Assembly: GCF_000308475.2 (NCBI RefSeq)
Contig: NZ_BAFT02000006.1
Span: 1-64,000, forward strand
DNA: 64,000 nt
Direction: 5' to 3'
DNA from: Nocardia brasiliensis NBRC 14402
Lineage (GTDB): Bacteria > Actinomycetota > Actinomycetes > Mycobacteriales > Mycobacteriaceae
Numbering within the stretch: position 1 is the first letter of the stretch; the number at the start of each line of letters is the position of its first letter. Positions 41,667 to 50,767 of the stretch are shown here, one piece after another. A model generated the notes under the pieces. The model was given only the letters and a program-made list of their open reading frames with translations. It was not told where the DNA came from and made no database searches. A program made the position numbers and the translations under genes.

Positions 41667-43565
41667 GTGTCGTCTGCGCGCGATTTTCGCAACGTCGCCA
41701 TCGTGGCCCACGTCGACCACGGTAAGACGACGCTGGTCGACGCGATGCTCCGGCAATCCGGCGCGTTCGCCGAGCGAGCCGAACTCGTCGACCGCGTGAT
41801 GGACTCCGGTGACCTGGAACGCGAGAAGGGCATCACCATTCTCGCCAAGAACACCGCGGTGCACCGGCACCACCCGGACGGCTCGGTCACCGTGATCAAC
41901 GTCATCGACACCCCCGGGCACGCCGACTTCGGCGGCGAGGTCGAGCGTGGCCTGTCCATGGTCGACGGTGTCGTGCTGCTGGTCGACGCCTCCGAGGGCC
42001 CGCTGCCGCAGACCCGGTTCGTGCTGCGCAAGGCGCTCGCCGCGTCGCTGCCGGTGATCCTGGTCGTCAACAAGACCGACCGCCCGGACGCGCGGATCGA
42101 AGAGGTCGTCGAGGAGAGCCACGACCTGCTGCTCGACCTGGCCTCCGACCTGGACGACGCCGCCGCCGAGGCCGCCGAACTGGCCCTGGACCTGCCGGTG
42201 CTCTACGCCTCCGGCCGAGAGGGCAAGGCGTCGAAGGAGCGTCCGGAGAACGGCAACGCGCCTGACGCGGAGAACCTCGACGCGCTGTTCGACGTGCTGA
42301 TGGAGAACATCCCGGCGCCCAAGGGCGATCCGGCCGCGCCGCTGCAGGCGCACGTCACCAACCTGGACGCCTCCGCGTTCCTCGGCCGCCTCGCGCTGGT
42401 CCGGATCTACAGCGGCGAGCTGCGCAAGGGACAGAACGTCGCGTGGATGCACGCCGACGGCGTCAAGCAGGTGAAGATCACCGAGCTGCTGCAGACCATC
42501 GGCGTCGAGCGCCAGCCCGGCGAACTCGCCGTGGCGGGCGATATCGTCGCCATCGCGGGCATCCCGGAGATCATGATCGGCGATACCCTCGCCGACCTGG
42601 AGAATCCCGTCGCGCTGCCGCGGATCACGGTCGACGAGCCGGCCATCTCGGTGACCATCGGCACCAACACCTCGCCGCTGGTCGGCCGGGTGCAGGGGCA
42701 CAAGCTCACCGCGCGCATGGTGAAGTCGCGCCTGGACCAGGAACTGGTCGGCAACGTGTCGCTGCGCGTGCTCGACATCGGCCGCCCGGATGCCTGGGAG
42801 GTGCAGGGCCGTGGTGAGCTGGCGCTGGCCATCCTGGTCGAGCAGATGCGCCGCGAGGGCTTCGAGCTGACCGTCGGCAAGCCGCAGGTGGTCACCAAGC
42901 AGGTCGACGGCAAGGTGCACGAGCCCTACGAGGAGCTCACCATCGACTGCCCCGACGAGTACCTCGGCGCGATCACCCAGCTGCTCGCCGCCCGCAAGGG
43001 CAAGATGGTCCAGATGACCAACCACAGCGCGGGCTGGGTGCGGATGGAATTCATCGTTCCCTCGCGTGGTCTGATCGGTTTCCGCACCGACTTCCTCACC
43101 GAGACCCGCGGCACCGGCATCGCCAACGCGGTCTCGCACGGCTACGCGCCCTGGGCGGGCGAGATCCGGGCCCGGCACACCGGCTCGCTGGTCTCCGACC
43201 GCGCGGGCACCGTCACCCCGTTCGCGATGATCCAGCTCGCCGACCGCGGGCAGTTCTTCGTCGAGCCGGGCGCGGACACCTACGAGGGCATGGTCGTCGG
43301 CATCAACCCGCGCGCCGAGGACCTGGACATCAACGTCACCCGCGAGAAGAAGCTGACCAATATGCGTAGCTCCACCGCCGACGTGATGGAGACCCTGGCC
43401 AAGCCGCTGCAGCTCGATCTGGAAGGCGCGATGGAGTTCTGCGCCGGCGACGAGTGCGTCGAGGTCACCCCCGAGGTGGTCCGGGTGCGCAAGGTGGTGC
43501 TCGGCGCGACCGAGCGCGCCCGTGACCTGTCCCGCCGCAAGGCGCGGGACCGCGCCGCGCTGTAA
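41667..43565 (+). CDS. typA: ribosome-associated GTPase TypA/BipA
   Basis: The product is 632 residues. GTP-binding motifs are AHVDHGKTTL near residue 15, the switch region with REKGITILAKN, DTPGHADF and NKTD. Domains II, III and V of elongation-factor type follow, and the C-terminal domain specific to TypA has SRGLIGFRTDFLTETRG. TypA assists ribosome assembly and stress translation. The GTG at 41667 has a strong AGGAGGA site; the open frame starts 26 codons upstream. A hairpin after the stop separates it from lpqW. Confidence 0.97.
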   Translation: MSSARDFRNVAIVAHVDHGKTTLVDAMLRQSGAFAERAELVDRVMDSGDLEREKGITILAKNTAVHRHHPDGSVTVINVIDTPGHADFGGEVERGLSMVDGVVLLVDASEGPLPQTRFVLRKALAASLPVILVVNKTDRPDARIEEVVEESHDLLLDLASDLDDAAAEAAELALDLPVLYASGREGKASKERPENGNAPDAENLDALFDVLMENIPAPKGDPAAPLQAHVTNLDASAFLGRLALVRIYSGELRKGQNVAWMHADGVKQVKITELLQTIGVERQPGELAVAGDIVAIAGIPEIMIGDTLADLENPVALPRITVDEPAISVTIGTNTSPLVGRVQGHKLTARMVKSRLDQELVGNVSLRVLDIGRPDAWEVQGRGELALAILVEQMRREGFELTVGKPQVVTKQVDGKVHEPYEELTIDCPDEYLGAITQLLAARKGKMVQMTNHSAGWVRMEFIVPSRGLIGFRTDFLTETRGTGIANAVSHGYAPWAGEIRARHTGSLVSDRAGTVTPFAMIQLADRGQFFVEPGADTYEGMVVGINPRAEDLDINVTREKKLTNMRSSTADVMETLAKPLQLDLEGAMEFCAGDECVEVTPEVVRVRKVVLGATERARDLSRRKARDRAAL

Positions 43566-43580
43566 TCGTTTCCCGGGCAA

Positions 43581-43625
43581 CGGGATTCCGGCCGCCGCGG
43601 CACGCCTGCGGCCGCCGGAATCCCG
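43581..43625. terminator. terminator after typA
   Basis: CGGGATTCCGGC (43581-43592) pairs with GCCGGAATCCCG (43614-43625), with further partial pairing in the GC-rich loop region. It begins 16 bases after the typA stop. Confidence 0.75.
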
Positions 43626-44179
43626 CGCCCGAATACCGTCGCGGGATTTCCGGCGGTGGTCGGCCGAGTTGAATTCTCCGGAAATTCTGCGCAGCCGATC
43701 GGATCAATTGAGTGGGCGTTGTCCACGCAGCCTTTCGCTGCGCGGATATTCCGTAGCAACCGGTGCCTCCCGGGTGAATGAACCGGGTGAATGTTGTCCA
43801 GTTCTATATGCGGGAGTTGCTTATTCGGGCGGCGCCGCGTCCGTGTTCCGGGAATTGCCCGACCGTGGTGGTTTTCGTGGCAGGGGAGGATGCGTCGCGG
43901 CGGCGGACCCGGCGTGGTGACGGTGGCTTCCTGGCCTGACGCGGGGGTGACGACCGGCCCGGCACATGTGGCTGCCGCCGCCGAACAGATCGTCCGGGCT
44001 CGTCCGCGGTAGCGAATATCGGACGGCCCGAACCGAAGTCGCGGCCGAGTAATGCGAATGCCGAATGTTTGCCCCGGTGTGCCGCTCGGGCAATTACCAC
44101 GAGTGATCGTAGATCTTATGCGCGCATTGTCGCTATCCGGCCGGGTCGGCGTTGCCGGGATTCCGCTGGACCGGTGCGG
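43626..44179. other. long intergenic region between typA and lpqW
   Basis: About 550 bases without a convincing gene. Open frames on both strands (for example 43821-44093 minus) have no recognisable product and no ribosome-binding site. The region is less GC-rich than its neighbours and has several short inverted repeats. It could hold a small RNA or a decayed gene; in mycobacteria no direct counterpart is recalled. Confidence 0.5.
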
Positions 44180-44193
44180 TAGAGTCCGCAGGC
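44180..44193 (+). promoter_or_regulatory. -10 element of the lpqW leader ORF
   Basis: TAGAGT (44180-44185) ends eight bases before the GTG of the 19-codon leader ORF at 44194, the spacing expected for a leaderless transcript. No good -35 is visible. Confidence 0.55.
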
Positions 44194-44253
44194 GTGAAAG
44201 CGGGCGTAGAAAAAGGTGCGAAGCGGCTCGGCGCGGTAGCGTGCGCAGCGTGA
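44194..44253 (+). CDS. 19-codon leader ORF overlapping lpqW start
   Basis: A GTG at 44194 opens a 19-codon frame (VKAGVEKGAKRLGAVACAA) whose TGA at 44251-44253 overlaps the lpqW GTG at 44250 (GTGA). The start follows a TAGAGT box at leaderless spacing, while lpqW itself lacks a ribosome-binding site. Translation of the leader would deliver ribosomes to lpqW by termination-reinitiation. The peptide has no known homologue and may have no function of its own. It could also be the result of a misplaced lpqW start. Confidence 0.5.
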   Translation: MKAGVEKGAKRLGAVACAA

Positions 44254-46019
44254 GCCCGCGGCGGCACCGCAGTACGGCGTGGCGCGTGATGCTGCTGGTC
44301 ATCACGGCGTCGCTGACGGTGTTCGCCGGGTGTACCGCGAACCCGCCGCCGCCGATCGAGAGCACCGACAGCCCCAAGACCACGCCCGCCAAACCGGGTA
44401 AGAGCACCGTGGTCGTCGCGATCGACACCATCGGCATCGGTTTCAACCCGCACCTGCGTTCGGATCAGTCGCCCGCCACCGCGGCGCTGGCCTCGATGGT
44501 GCTGCCCAGCCCGTTCCGTCCGGTGCCGAGCCCGGTCGCGCCGGGTGTCACCGACTGGGTGCCCGACACGTCGCTCATCGCCACCGCCGACGTCACCGCG
44601 CAGGATCCGTTCACGATCACCTACACGCTGCGCAACGAGGCGAACTGGTCCGACGGCGCGCCGATCGCCGCCGAGGATTTCCAATTCCTCTGGCAGCAGA
44701 TGATTTCCCAGCCCGGCGTGGTGGATTCCGCGGGCTACCGGCTGATCTCGGATATCGACTCGGCCGACGGCGGCAAATCGGTGACCGTGCGGATGCGGGA
44801 GCCGTATCCGGCCTGGCGGCAGCTGTTCACCAATCTGCTGCCCTCGCATCTGATGAAGGACTCGCCCGGCGGTTTCCAGGACGGCTGGGTCAAGCGCATC
44901 CGGGTGTCCGGCGCGCAGTTCCTGATCAAGAACATCGATCCGCAGCGCGAAGAGATCCTGCTGGAACGCAACGCGCGTTTCTGGGGCACCCCGGTGGCAC
45001 CGGACGAGATCTTGCTGCGCCGCGGCGGAACCCCCGCGCAGCTGGCGGAATCGTTGCGCACCAACGACGCTCAGATGAGCCTGGTGCACGGGGGTGTTGC
45101 GACCCGGGCGCAGCTGGCCGCCATCCCGTCGGTGCGCACCGCGATCATGCCGCAGTCGCGCGTGCTGCAGTTGGCGCTCAACGGACGAACCGGCCCGGTG
45201 AGCGATATCCGGGTCCGCCGCGCCGTGCTCGCGCTGCTCGATCCCGCGCTGCTGGCCACGGTCGGCGCGCAGACCGGCGGCTGGGTGGATCCGATTCGCG
45301 CGCAGATACTTTCGCCCTCCGACCCGGGCTACGGTCCGACCGAACCGCCGCGCCTGCCCGCCGAGGAGGCGTTCGCGCTGCTGGCCGAGGCGGGCTACGG
45401 CCGCGCGCCGGAACCGCCGCCGGTCAATTCGCCGACCTCGCCCGCGCCGACGCCGCGGCCGATCGCGAAAAACGGTAAGTCGCTGACCATTCGGATCGGT
45501 GCGGTAGAGGGCGACCTCACCGCGATCGCGGTGGCCAACACCGCCGCGGACCAATTGCGCAGTGCCGGAATCGATGCCACGGTGCGCGCCATCGCGGCCG
45601 ACGAGCTCTACGGGCGCGAGCTGGTGGAGGGAAGCACCGACGCGATCGTCGGCTGGGAGAGCGCGGGCGGCGATCCGGCCACCGTGCTCGCGTCCCGATA
45701 TGGTTGCCCGCCACCGGAAGCCGCCGCCGGCGGCACCACCCCGTCGGCCACCGCGCCGGAACGCCGGGCACCCGCCAACCTTTCCGGTATCTGCGATCCG
45801 AGCCTGCAGGGGCCGATCGACGAGGCGCTGCGCGGGATGGATCCGGGCCGGGTGCTCGCCGAGGCCGAGCCGAAGTTGTGGGCACTGGCCACTGTGCTGC
45901 CCATCGTCCAGGACAACGTGGTGGCCGCGGCGGGTCCGCGGGTGGACGGCGCCTCGCTCAACGGCAGCATCCAGGTCGGCATCTTCGGCGACGCCGGACA
46001 GTGGCGGAAGATCCAGTGA
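44250..46019 (+). CDS. lpqW: LpqW-type lipoprotein, solute-binding-protein fold
   Basis: The product is 589 residues. The signal peptide ends in the lipobox VFAGC. Next is a Pro/Thr linker, then an SBP_bac_5 (oligopeptide-binding-like) fold: IDTIGIGFNPHLRSDQSPATA near residue 60, LRNEANWSDGAPIAAEDF, and the end VGIFGDAGQWRKIQ. In mycobacteria LpqW directs intermediates between polar phosphatidylinositol mannosides and lipoarabinomannan, and pimE mutations suppress lpqW loss (recalled literature). No ABC permease is adjacent, in line with a non-transport role. Start GTG 44250 is used, though the frame is open to 44052. The mshB start overlaps its stop. Confidence 0.92.
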   Translation: MSPRRHRSTAWRVMLLVITASLTVFAGCTANPPPPIESTDSPKTTPAKPGKSTVVVAIDTIGIGFNPHLRSDQSPATAALASMVLPSPFRPVPSPVAPGVTDWVPDTSLIATADVTAQDPFTITYTLRNEANWSDGAPIAAEDFQFLWQQMISQPGVVDSAGYRLISDIDSADGGKSVTVRMREPYPAWRQLFTNLLPSHLMKDSPGGFQDGWVKRIRVSGAQFLIKNIDPQREEILLERNARFWGTPVAPDEILLRRGGTPAQLAESLRTNDAQMSLVHGGVATRAQLAAIPSVRTAIMPQSRVLQLALNGRTGPVSDIRVRRAVLALLDPALLATVGAQTGGWVDPIRAQILSPSDPGYGPTEPPRLPAEEAFALLAEAGYGRAPEPPPVNSPTSPAPTPRPIAKNGKSLTIRIGAVEGDLTAIAVANTAADQLRSAGIDATVRAIAADELYGRELVEGSTDAIVGWESAGGDPATVLASRYGCPPPEAAAGGTTPSATAPERRAPANLSGICDPSLQGPIDEALRGMDPGRVLAEAEPKLWALATVLPIVQDNVVAAAGPRVDGASLNGSIQVGIFGDAGQWRKIQ

Positions 46020-46894
46020 CGGGGGGTCTGCTGCTGGTGCACGCGCATCCGGACGACGAGACCATCACCACCGGCGGCACGATCGCGCACTATCGCCGTC
46101 GCGGCGTCCCGGTCACCGTCGTGACCTGCACGCTCGGCGAGGAGGGCGAGGTGATCGGGGACGAGTGGGCCCAGCTCACCGCCGAGCATGCCGATCAACT
46201 CGGCGGCTATCGCGTGCTCGAGCTGAGCCGGGCGCTGGCCGCGCTCGATGCCGGGCCGCCGCGGTTCCTCGGCGGTGCGGGCCACTGGCGGGATTCCGGG
46301 ATGGCGGGCACGCCCGCGGCGCAGAAGCCGCGCGTGTTCGTGCAGTCGGGCGCCGAGGCGGTGGATACGCTGACCGAGGTGCTGCTGGAACTGCGGCCGC
46401 AGGTGGTCGTCGGCTACGACCCGAACGGCGGCTACGGCCATCCGGATCACATTCGCGCACACCAGATCACCACCGCCGCGGTGCACGCGGCCGCCGATCG
46501 CGGCTGGGACACACCGAAGTTCTACTGGACCGTCACCGACGCCGACATGCTGCGCCAGCACACCGCCGCCCTGGCCAAACGCACCGTGGACGGACTGCCG
46601 GGCCGCTTGCCCGCGGGTTGGCGACTGCCCGCCGAGGGAGAACTGGCCGCGGTGCCGAGCCATACCGTGACGACCACGATCGACGTGTCGGACGCGCTCG
46701 CCGCCAAACGCGCCGCGCTGCGCGCTCATGCCACGCAGGTCACGGTGGCGCCCTCGGGGCGGGAGTTCGCGCTGTCGAACAATGTTGCTCAGCCGGTACT
46801 GCCGGAGGAGTGCTACGTCCTGGTGCGCGGCCGGCGGGGACCGGTTGGTTCGGATGGCCGCGAACATGATCTCTTCGCCGGGCTCGATCACTGA
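46016..46894 (+). CDS. mshB: N-acetyl-1-D-myo-inositol-2-amino-2-deoxy-alpha-D-glucopyranoside deacetylase
   Basis: The product is 292 residues of the LmbE/PIG-L family. The zinc site is AHPDDE with His11, Asp13, Asp14 and a distal histidine pair in GYGHPDHIRAHQ (His142, His145). MshB removes the acetyl group from GlcNAc-inositol, the second step of mycothiol synthesis. The GTG at 46016 overlaps the lpqW TGA, so the genes are coupled. The family match to M. tuberculosis MshB runs through the whole sequence. The product acts in the cytosol. Confidence 0.95.
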   Translation: MTGGLLLVHAHPDDETITTGGTIAHYRRRGVPVTVVTCTLGEEGEVIGDEWAQLTAEHADQLGGYRVLELSRALAALDAGPPRFLGGAGHWRDSGMAGTPAAQKPRVFVQSGAEAVDTLTEVLLELRPQVVVGYDPNGGYGHPDHIRAHQITTAAVHAAADRGWDTPKFYWTVTDADMLRQHTAALAKRTVDGLPGRLPAGWRLPAEGELAAVPSHTVTTTIDVSDALAAKRAALRAHATQVTVAPSGREFALSNNVAQPVLPEECYVLVRGRRGPVGSDGREHDLFAGLDH

Positions 46895-47079
46895 ATTTCC
46901 GTCGATGGCCACCGGCCGTCGCCGTATCTCGTGCCGGATTCGACCGGAATCTCCGAATCGTTCCGGAACCGCCACTGAGCTGCGGCTATCTATAGCCTGA
47001 GGGTTGCTGTTACCTCGATCTCGTACGCCGGGTACCGTTCCCGTGATCTCAATCATCGATGTGGAGGGCGAAGCGGTTC

Positions 47080-48549
47080 ATGACAGCGGTCGGTGACAGG
47101 GCGCACCTCAGCATCGAAGACGACGGCTATCACAAGAGTCTCAAGCCGCGGCAGTTGCAGATGATCGCGATCGGCGGCGCGATCGGCACCGGTCTGTTCC
47201 TCGGCGCGGGCGGCAGGCTGGCCAACGCCGGACCGGGACTGTTCCTCGTCTACGGCGTCTGCGGATTCTTCGCGTTCCTCATCCTGCGCGCGCTCGGTGA
47301 ACTCGTGCTGCACCGGCCCTCGTCCGGCTCGTTCGTCTCCTACGCGCGCGAGTTCTTCGGCGAGAAGGCCGCATTCGTGGCGGGCTGGATGTACTTCCTC
47401 AACTGGTCGATGACCGGCATCGCCGATACCACCGCGATCGCGCAGTACTTCCACTACTGGTCCAGCTTCAGCAGCATTCCGCAGTGGTTGCTCGCGCTCA
47501 TCGCGCTGGTCGTGGTGCTCAGCATCAACCTGATCTCGGTGAAGTGGTTCGGCGAGATGGAGTTCTGGGCCGCGCTGGTGAAGGTTTTCGCGCTGAGCGC
47601 GTTCCTGATCGTCGGCACGATCTTCCTGATCGGGCGGTTCACCGTGCAGGGCCACCCGACCGGACCGAGCGTGATCGCCGACAGCGGCGGCCTGTTCCCC
47701 ACCGGCGTCCTGCCGCTGGTGGTCGTGGTTTCCGGCGTCGTATTCGCCTACGCCGCGGTCGAATTGGTCGGCACGGCGGCGGGCGAGACGGAGAACCCGG
47801 CCAAGATCATGCCGCGCGCGATCAACTCGGTGATCGCGCGGATCGCGATCTTCTACGTCGGTTCGCTGGTGCTGCTCGGCCTGTTGCTCCCGTACACGGC
47901 CTACACCGCGAAGGAGAGCCCGTTCGTCACCTTCTTCACCATGCTCGGCGTGCCGGGTATCGGCAGCGTGATGAACCTCGTGGTGCTCACCGCCGCGTTC
48001 TCCAGTCTCAATGCCGGTCTGTACTCGACCGGGCGCATTCTGCGGTCCATGTCGATGAACGGCAGCGCGCCCAAGTTCACCGGTGTGATGGGCCGCAACG
48101 GCGTGCCCTACGGCGGCATCCTGTTGACCAGTCTGATCGCCCTCGTCGGCATCGCGCTCAACGGTGTGGTGCCGGACCGGGCATTCGAGATCGTGCTGAA
48201 CATGGCCTCGCTCGGCATCGTCGCCTCCTGGGCCACCATCGTGTTGTGCCAGTTGCAGCTGTGGCGCTGGTCCAAACAGGGCAAGGTGGAACGGCCGTCG
48301 TTCCGGATGTTCGGCGCGCCCTACACCGGACTGCTCACGCTGGTGTTCCTGTTCTTCGTGGTGGTGCTGACCGGTTTCGACTATCCGGTGGGCACCTGGA
48401 CCGTGGCCTCGCTGGTGATCATCGTCCCGATGCTGATCGTCGGCTGGTTCGTGGCGCGCAAGCGGGTGCTGTCCATCGCGCAGGAGCGGATGGGATACAC
48501 CGGTGAGTTCCCGGTGGTCGCCAACATCCCGATGGACGGCGAGAAGTGA
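47080..48549 (+). CDS. APC-superfamily amino acid permease (AnsP/GabP-like)
   Basis: The product is 489 residues with 12 predicted helices. The signature of amino acid permeases is present near helix one: [27 protein letters not shown], then [21 protein letters not shown]. This arrangement is typical of the asparagine, GABA and proline permeases of the AAT family. The ATG at 47080 is preferred for its N-terminus; ATG 47059 is seven codons earlier and has GGAGG in between. The substrate is not assignable. The gene stands alone between mshB and a leaderless small gene. Confidence 0.88.
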   Translation: MTAVGDRAHLSIEDDGYHKSLKPRQLQMIAIGGAIGTGLFLGAGGRLANAGPGLFLVYGVCGFFAFLILRALGELVLHRPSSGSFVSYAREFFGEKAAFVAGWMYFLNWSMTGIADTTAIAQYFHYWSSFSSIPQWLLALIALVVVLSINLISVKWFGEMEFWAALVKVFALSAFLIVGTIFLIGRFTVQGHPTGPSVIADSGGLFPTGVLPLVVVVSGVVFAYAAVELVGTAAGETENPAKIMPRAINSVIARIAIFYVGSLVLLGLLLPYTAYTAKESPFVTFFTMLGVPGIGSVMNLVVLTAAFSSLNAGLYSTGRILRSMSMNGSAPKFTGVMGRNGVPYGGILLTSLIALVGIALNGVVPDRAFEIVLNMASLGIVASWATIVLCQLQLWRWSKQGKVERPSFRMFGAPYTGLLTLVFLFFVVVLTGFDYPVGTWTVASLVIIVPMLIVGWFVARKRVLSIAQERMGYTGEFPVVANIPMDGEK

Positions 48550-48581
48550 TCATGCCGGTCCCGCCCGCCGGGCCGCCGGAA

Positions 48582-48594
48582 TAGACTCGCTGCC
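48582..48594 (+). promoter_or_regulatory. -10 element of the 52-residue gene
   Basis: TAGACT (48582-48587) ends exactly seven bases before the ATG at 48595. There is no ribosome-binding site, so the mRNA is predicted to be leaderless. Confidence 0.65.
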
Positions 48595-48753
48595 ATGTAC
48601 AACTGGTCGGTCCAGGACGCGATCGTCGCGTTCGTCGAAAGCATGCGGCCGAACTGGCCCGCGCAACACGAGCTGTATCTGTCCGTGCTGCACGGGTTCG
48701 TGGAGATGCAGAGCCATCTGCTGACCCTGCTCGGCTTCCCGCCGGTGCCGTGA
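48595..48753 (+). CDS. 52-residue leaderless small protein
   Basis: ATG 48595 to TGA 48751-48753 gives 52 residues, beginning MYNWSVQDAIVAFVESMRP and ending LLTLLGFPPVP. It is an amphipathic helical miniprotein with three histidines and two tryptophans and no signal peptide. A TAGACT box at leaderless spacing supports real expression. Its stop overlaps the GTG of the downstream membrane protein (GTGA), so the pair are coupled. I recognise no family. It was too short for usual gene-finding thresholds. Confidence 0.7.
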   Translation: MYNWSVQDAIVAFVESMRPNWPAQHELYLSVLHGFVEMQSHLLTLLGFPPVP

Positions 48754-49181
48754 GGCCCGCCGTCGACGACCACGCTGCCGTGGCATCCGCGACCGAATCG
48801 AGCGGTGCCGCCGCGCTACCGCTGGTCCCGATCATCCTCGTCGTCCTGGTGCTGGACGCCTTCATCACGCTCGCGCTGGAGGTGCTGTACCTGCCCGCGT
48901 ATCTGGGCACGACCGCCTTCCCGGTGACCGGGTTGCTGGCCGGGTTGGTGAACGTCTTGCTCGTGCTCGGCGCGCGGTCGGTGTCCACCCGGACCGCGGC
49001 GATGTTCTTACCATTGGGCGCTTGGACTTTCGGGTTCCTCGTCTGCGCGAGCACCGGTCCGGGCGGTGACATCATGCTGGCCAGCGATTGGCGCACCGTG
49101 CTGCTGCTGTTCTGCGGTTTGGTGCCGCCGCTGGTCTTGGTCTACCTCCGCGTCAATTCGGGGCTGTTCGCCAAGCGGTGA
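48750..49181 (+). CDS. Rv1171-like four-helix membrane protein
   Basis: The product is 143 residues with four predicted helices (about 25-50, 60-75, 82-105 and 115-133). No catalytic motif is visible. Its place downstream of mshB and upstream of fbiC matches the Rv1171 membrane protein of M. tuberculosis by position; that link rests on synteny. The GTG at 48750 overlaps the miniprotein stop. Function unknown; the miniprotein may be its partner. Confidence 0.78.
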   Translation: MRPAVDDHAAVASATESSGAAALPLVPIILVVLVLDAFITLALEVLYLPAYLGTTAFPVTGLLAGLVNVLLVLGARSVSTRTAAMFLPLGAWTFGFLVCASTGPGGDIMLASDWRTVLLLFCGLVPPLVLVYLRVNSGLFAKR

Positions 49182-49186
49182 CCCGG

Positions 49187-50767
49187 TCAGCCGAGTTGGC
49201 CCGGCGTCACGGCCTCGATCAACGGCCAGGCTTGCTCGATCGGGATATCGATGACGCGATAGCGCTTCTTGCCCGCCGCGGTGGCGGCCACCACGGTGGC
49301 GACGCCGCTGCGCCGCTGGAAGAAGCTCTGGCGCACGGTCCAGCCGATCACGCCCGGCGCCTCCAGGCAATCGCGGTCCCGGTCCAATGAGCCGGAGCGG
49401 GTGATCAACCAGGTTGGGCTGGTTGCGGTTTCGGGCAGCACGGTGTGGCCGAGGCCGCGATAGCGGTCCTGTGCGAGCGGGACGGCGACCAGGGCCAGCA
49501 GCACCGGCACCAGCCACCACCACGGCGAGAACTGTGCGCCGGTCAGCGCCACGGCCGCCATGACCAGCGCGAGCACGGCGACGGGCCCGAGCGTGCGGGT
49601 GTATCGCCTGCGCCGCGCGACCGGTCCGTGCGCACGCAGCGGCGCACTGCCCGGATCCGGGGCGCCGCCGGCGACCGAGGGGCCGATCGGCTTGTCCGAG
49701 AAGGTGTCCGGGGCGAGCAGGTGTCCGAGGGTGTGTTCGATCGCCGAACGCGGCGCCTGCGGCAGGATCTTCTGCCGCGGGTTCTCGCCGACCATGATCG
49801 CTTCGAGTTCGGCGGCGCCGGACAGGCGCAGCAGCAGCGGCTCGTTCACCGTCGCGCCGCGGAAGCGGGCCAGGTCCAGGGTGATCTGGCGGGTGGTGAA
49901 CAGGCCGTGCCGCAGGTGCAGGGTGCGCCCGTCGTCGAGCACTTTCAGGCCGAAATACGTGGTCAGGTACCGGGCACAGGCCGCGAGGCTGACCACGGCC
50001 ACCACCAGCACGATCAACACGAACACACCGAGGGCGAGCACTACCGCGCCGCCGTTCTCGACCCGCTGCACCGTGTCCGAACGGACCAGCAGCTGCCCGA
50101 TGCCGTACTGGAACGCGATGCCGACGATCGGGGCGATGATCGCGAAACCGGTCAACGACAGCGGCGCGTACCGGACCCACTGCGGCTGCCAGTGCGCGAT
50201 CTCCTGCGCGGGCCGTGCGTCCTGCGCGTCGGTGAGCGGTCCGTCGGCGGAAAGCTGTTGTCCCGCATCGTGATACGACAGGTCACCGGCCGGGCCGCCC
50301 GCGGCGGTGTGCGCCAGCAGCGCGGCGCGCAGGTCGGGGACCAGGCGAGCGTCGAGCGCGTCGAGTTTGAACTTCTCGCCCGAATCCGCCTGCTGTCCGG
50401 TACCGATGGCCAGCACGGCGAGGCCGAGCAGCCGATGCAAGAGGTCGGCTTCGATATCCACCGAGCGGATCCGCGAGCGCGGCACCGACAGCTTCTTGCG
50501 CTGGATCAGTCCGGTGCGCAGTTCGACATGGGTCGGCCCGACCCGGTAGGTGGTGGTGAACCAGCGGGTGAGTGCGAATCCGACGATCGCCGCCAGCGGA
50601 ATGACGCTCCACACATGGTTGCCGCTGCTGGTGCCGAGGATCACCGAACCGATCAGCACCGGGATGAACTTCACCACCTCGGTGACGGGGTGCACCAGCA
50701 ACATTCGCTTGTCGAGCCGGGACCACGGCTGATCCGTCTCCGGTGGGACGGCCGCGACATCGGTCAT
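49187..50767 (-). CDS. membrane protein with repeated bacterial PH (DUF304/bPH2) domains
   Basis: The product is 526 residues. Three bPH2-type domains are separated by membrane helices. Each has the signature of a turn and a short helix after a beta-strand: TTYRVGPTHVELRTGLIQRKKLSVPRSRIRSVDI near residue 70, then YFGLKVLDDGRTLHLRHGLFTTRQITLDL, and a last one near the C-terminus (WLITRSGSLDRDRDCLE). YdbT/YdbS-type pairs are membrane-anchored; the operon partner lies upstream. Function unknown, proposed envelope stress related. ATG 50767 overlaps the partner stop by four bases. Confidence 0.88.
   Translation of the reverse strand: MTDVAAVPPETDQPWSRLDKRMLLVHPVTEVVKFIPVLIGSVILGTSSGNHVWSVIPLAAIVGFALTRWFTTTYRVGPTHVELRTGLIQRKKLSVPRSRIRSVDIEADLLHRLLGLAVLAIGTGQQADSGEKFKLDALDARLVPDLRAALLAHTAAGGPAGDLSYHDAGQQLSADGPLTDAQDARPAQEIAHWQPQWVRYAPLSLTGFAIIAPIVGIAFQYGIGQLLVRSDTVQRVENGGAVVLALGVFVLIVLVVAVVSLAACARYLTTYFGLKVLDDGRTLHLRHGLFTTRQITLDLARFRGATVNEPLLLRLSGAAELEAIMVGENPRQKILPQAPRSAIEHTLGHLLAPDTFSDKPIGPSVAGGAPDPGSAPLRAHGPVARRRRYTRTLGPVAVLALVMAAVALTGAQFSPWWWLVPVLLALVAVPLAQDRYRGLGHTVLPETATSPTWLITRSGSLDRDRDCLEAPGVIGWTVRQSFFQRRSGVATVVAATAAGKKRYRVIDIPIEQAWPLIEAVTPGQLG

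Noticed and set aside
41646..43580. 644-codon open frame opposite typA
   Set aside because: Shadow of TypA, which has all GTPase motifs on the plus strand.
43821..44093. 90-codon minus-strand frame in the typA-lpqW gap
   Set aside because: Composition is Arg/Pro/His-rich like other shadows, and there is no ribosome-binding site or family match.
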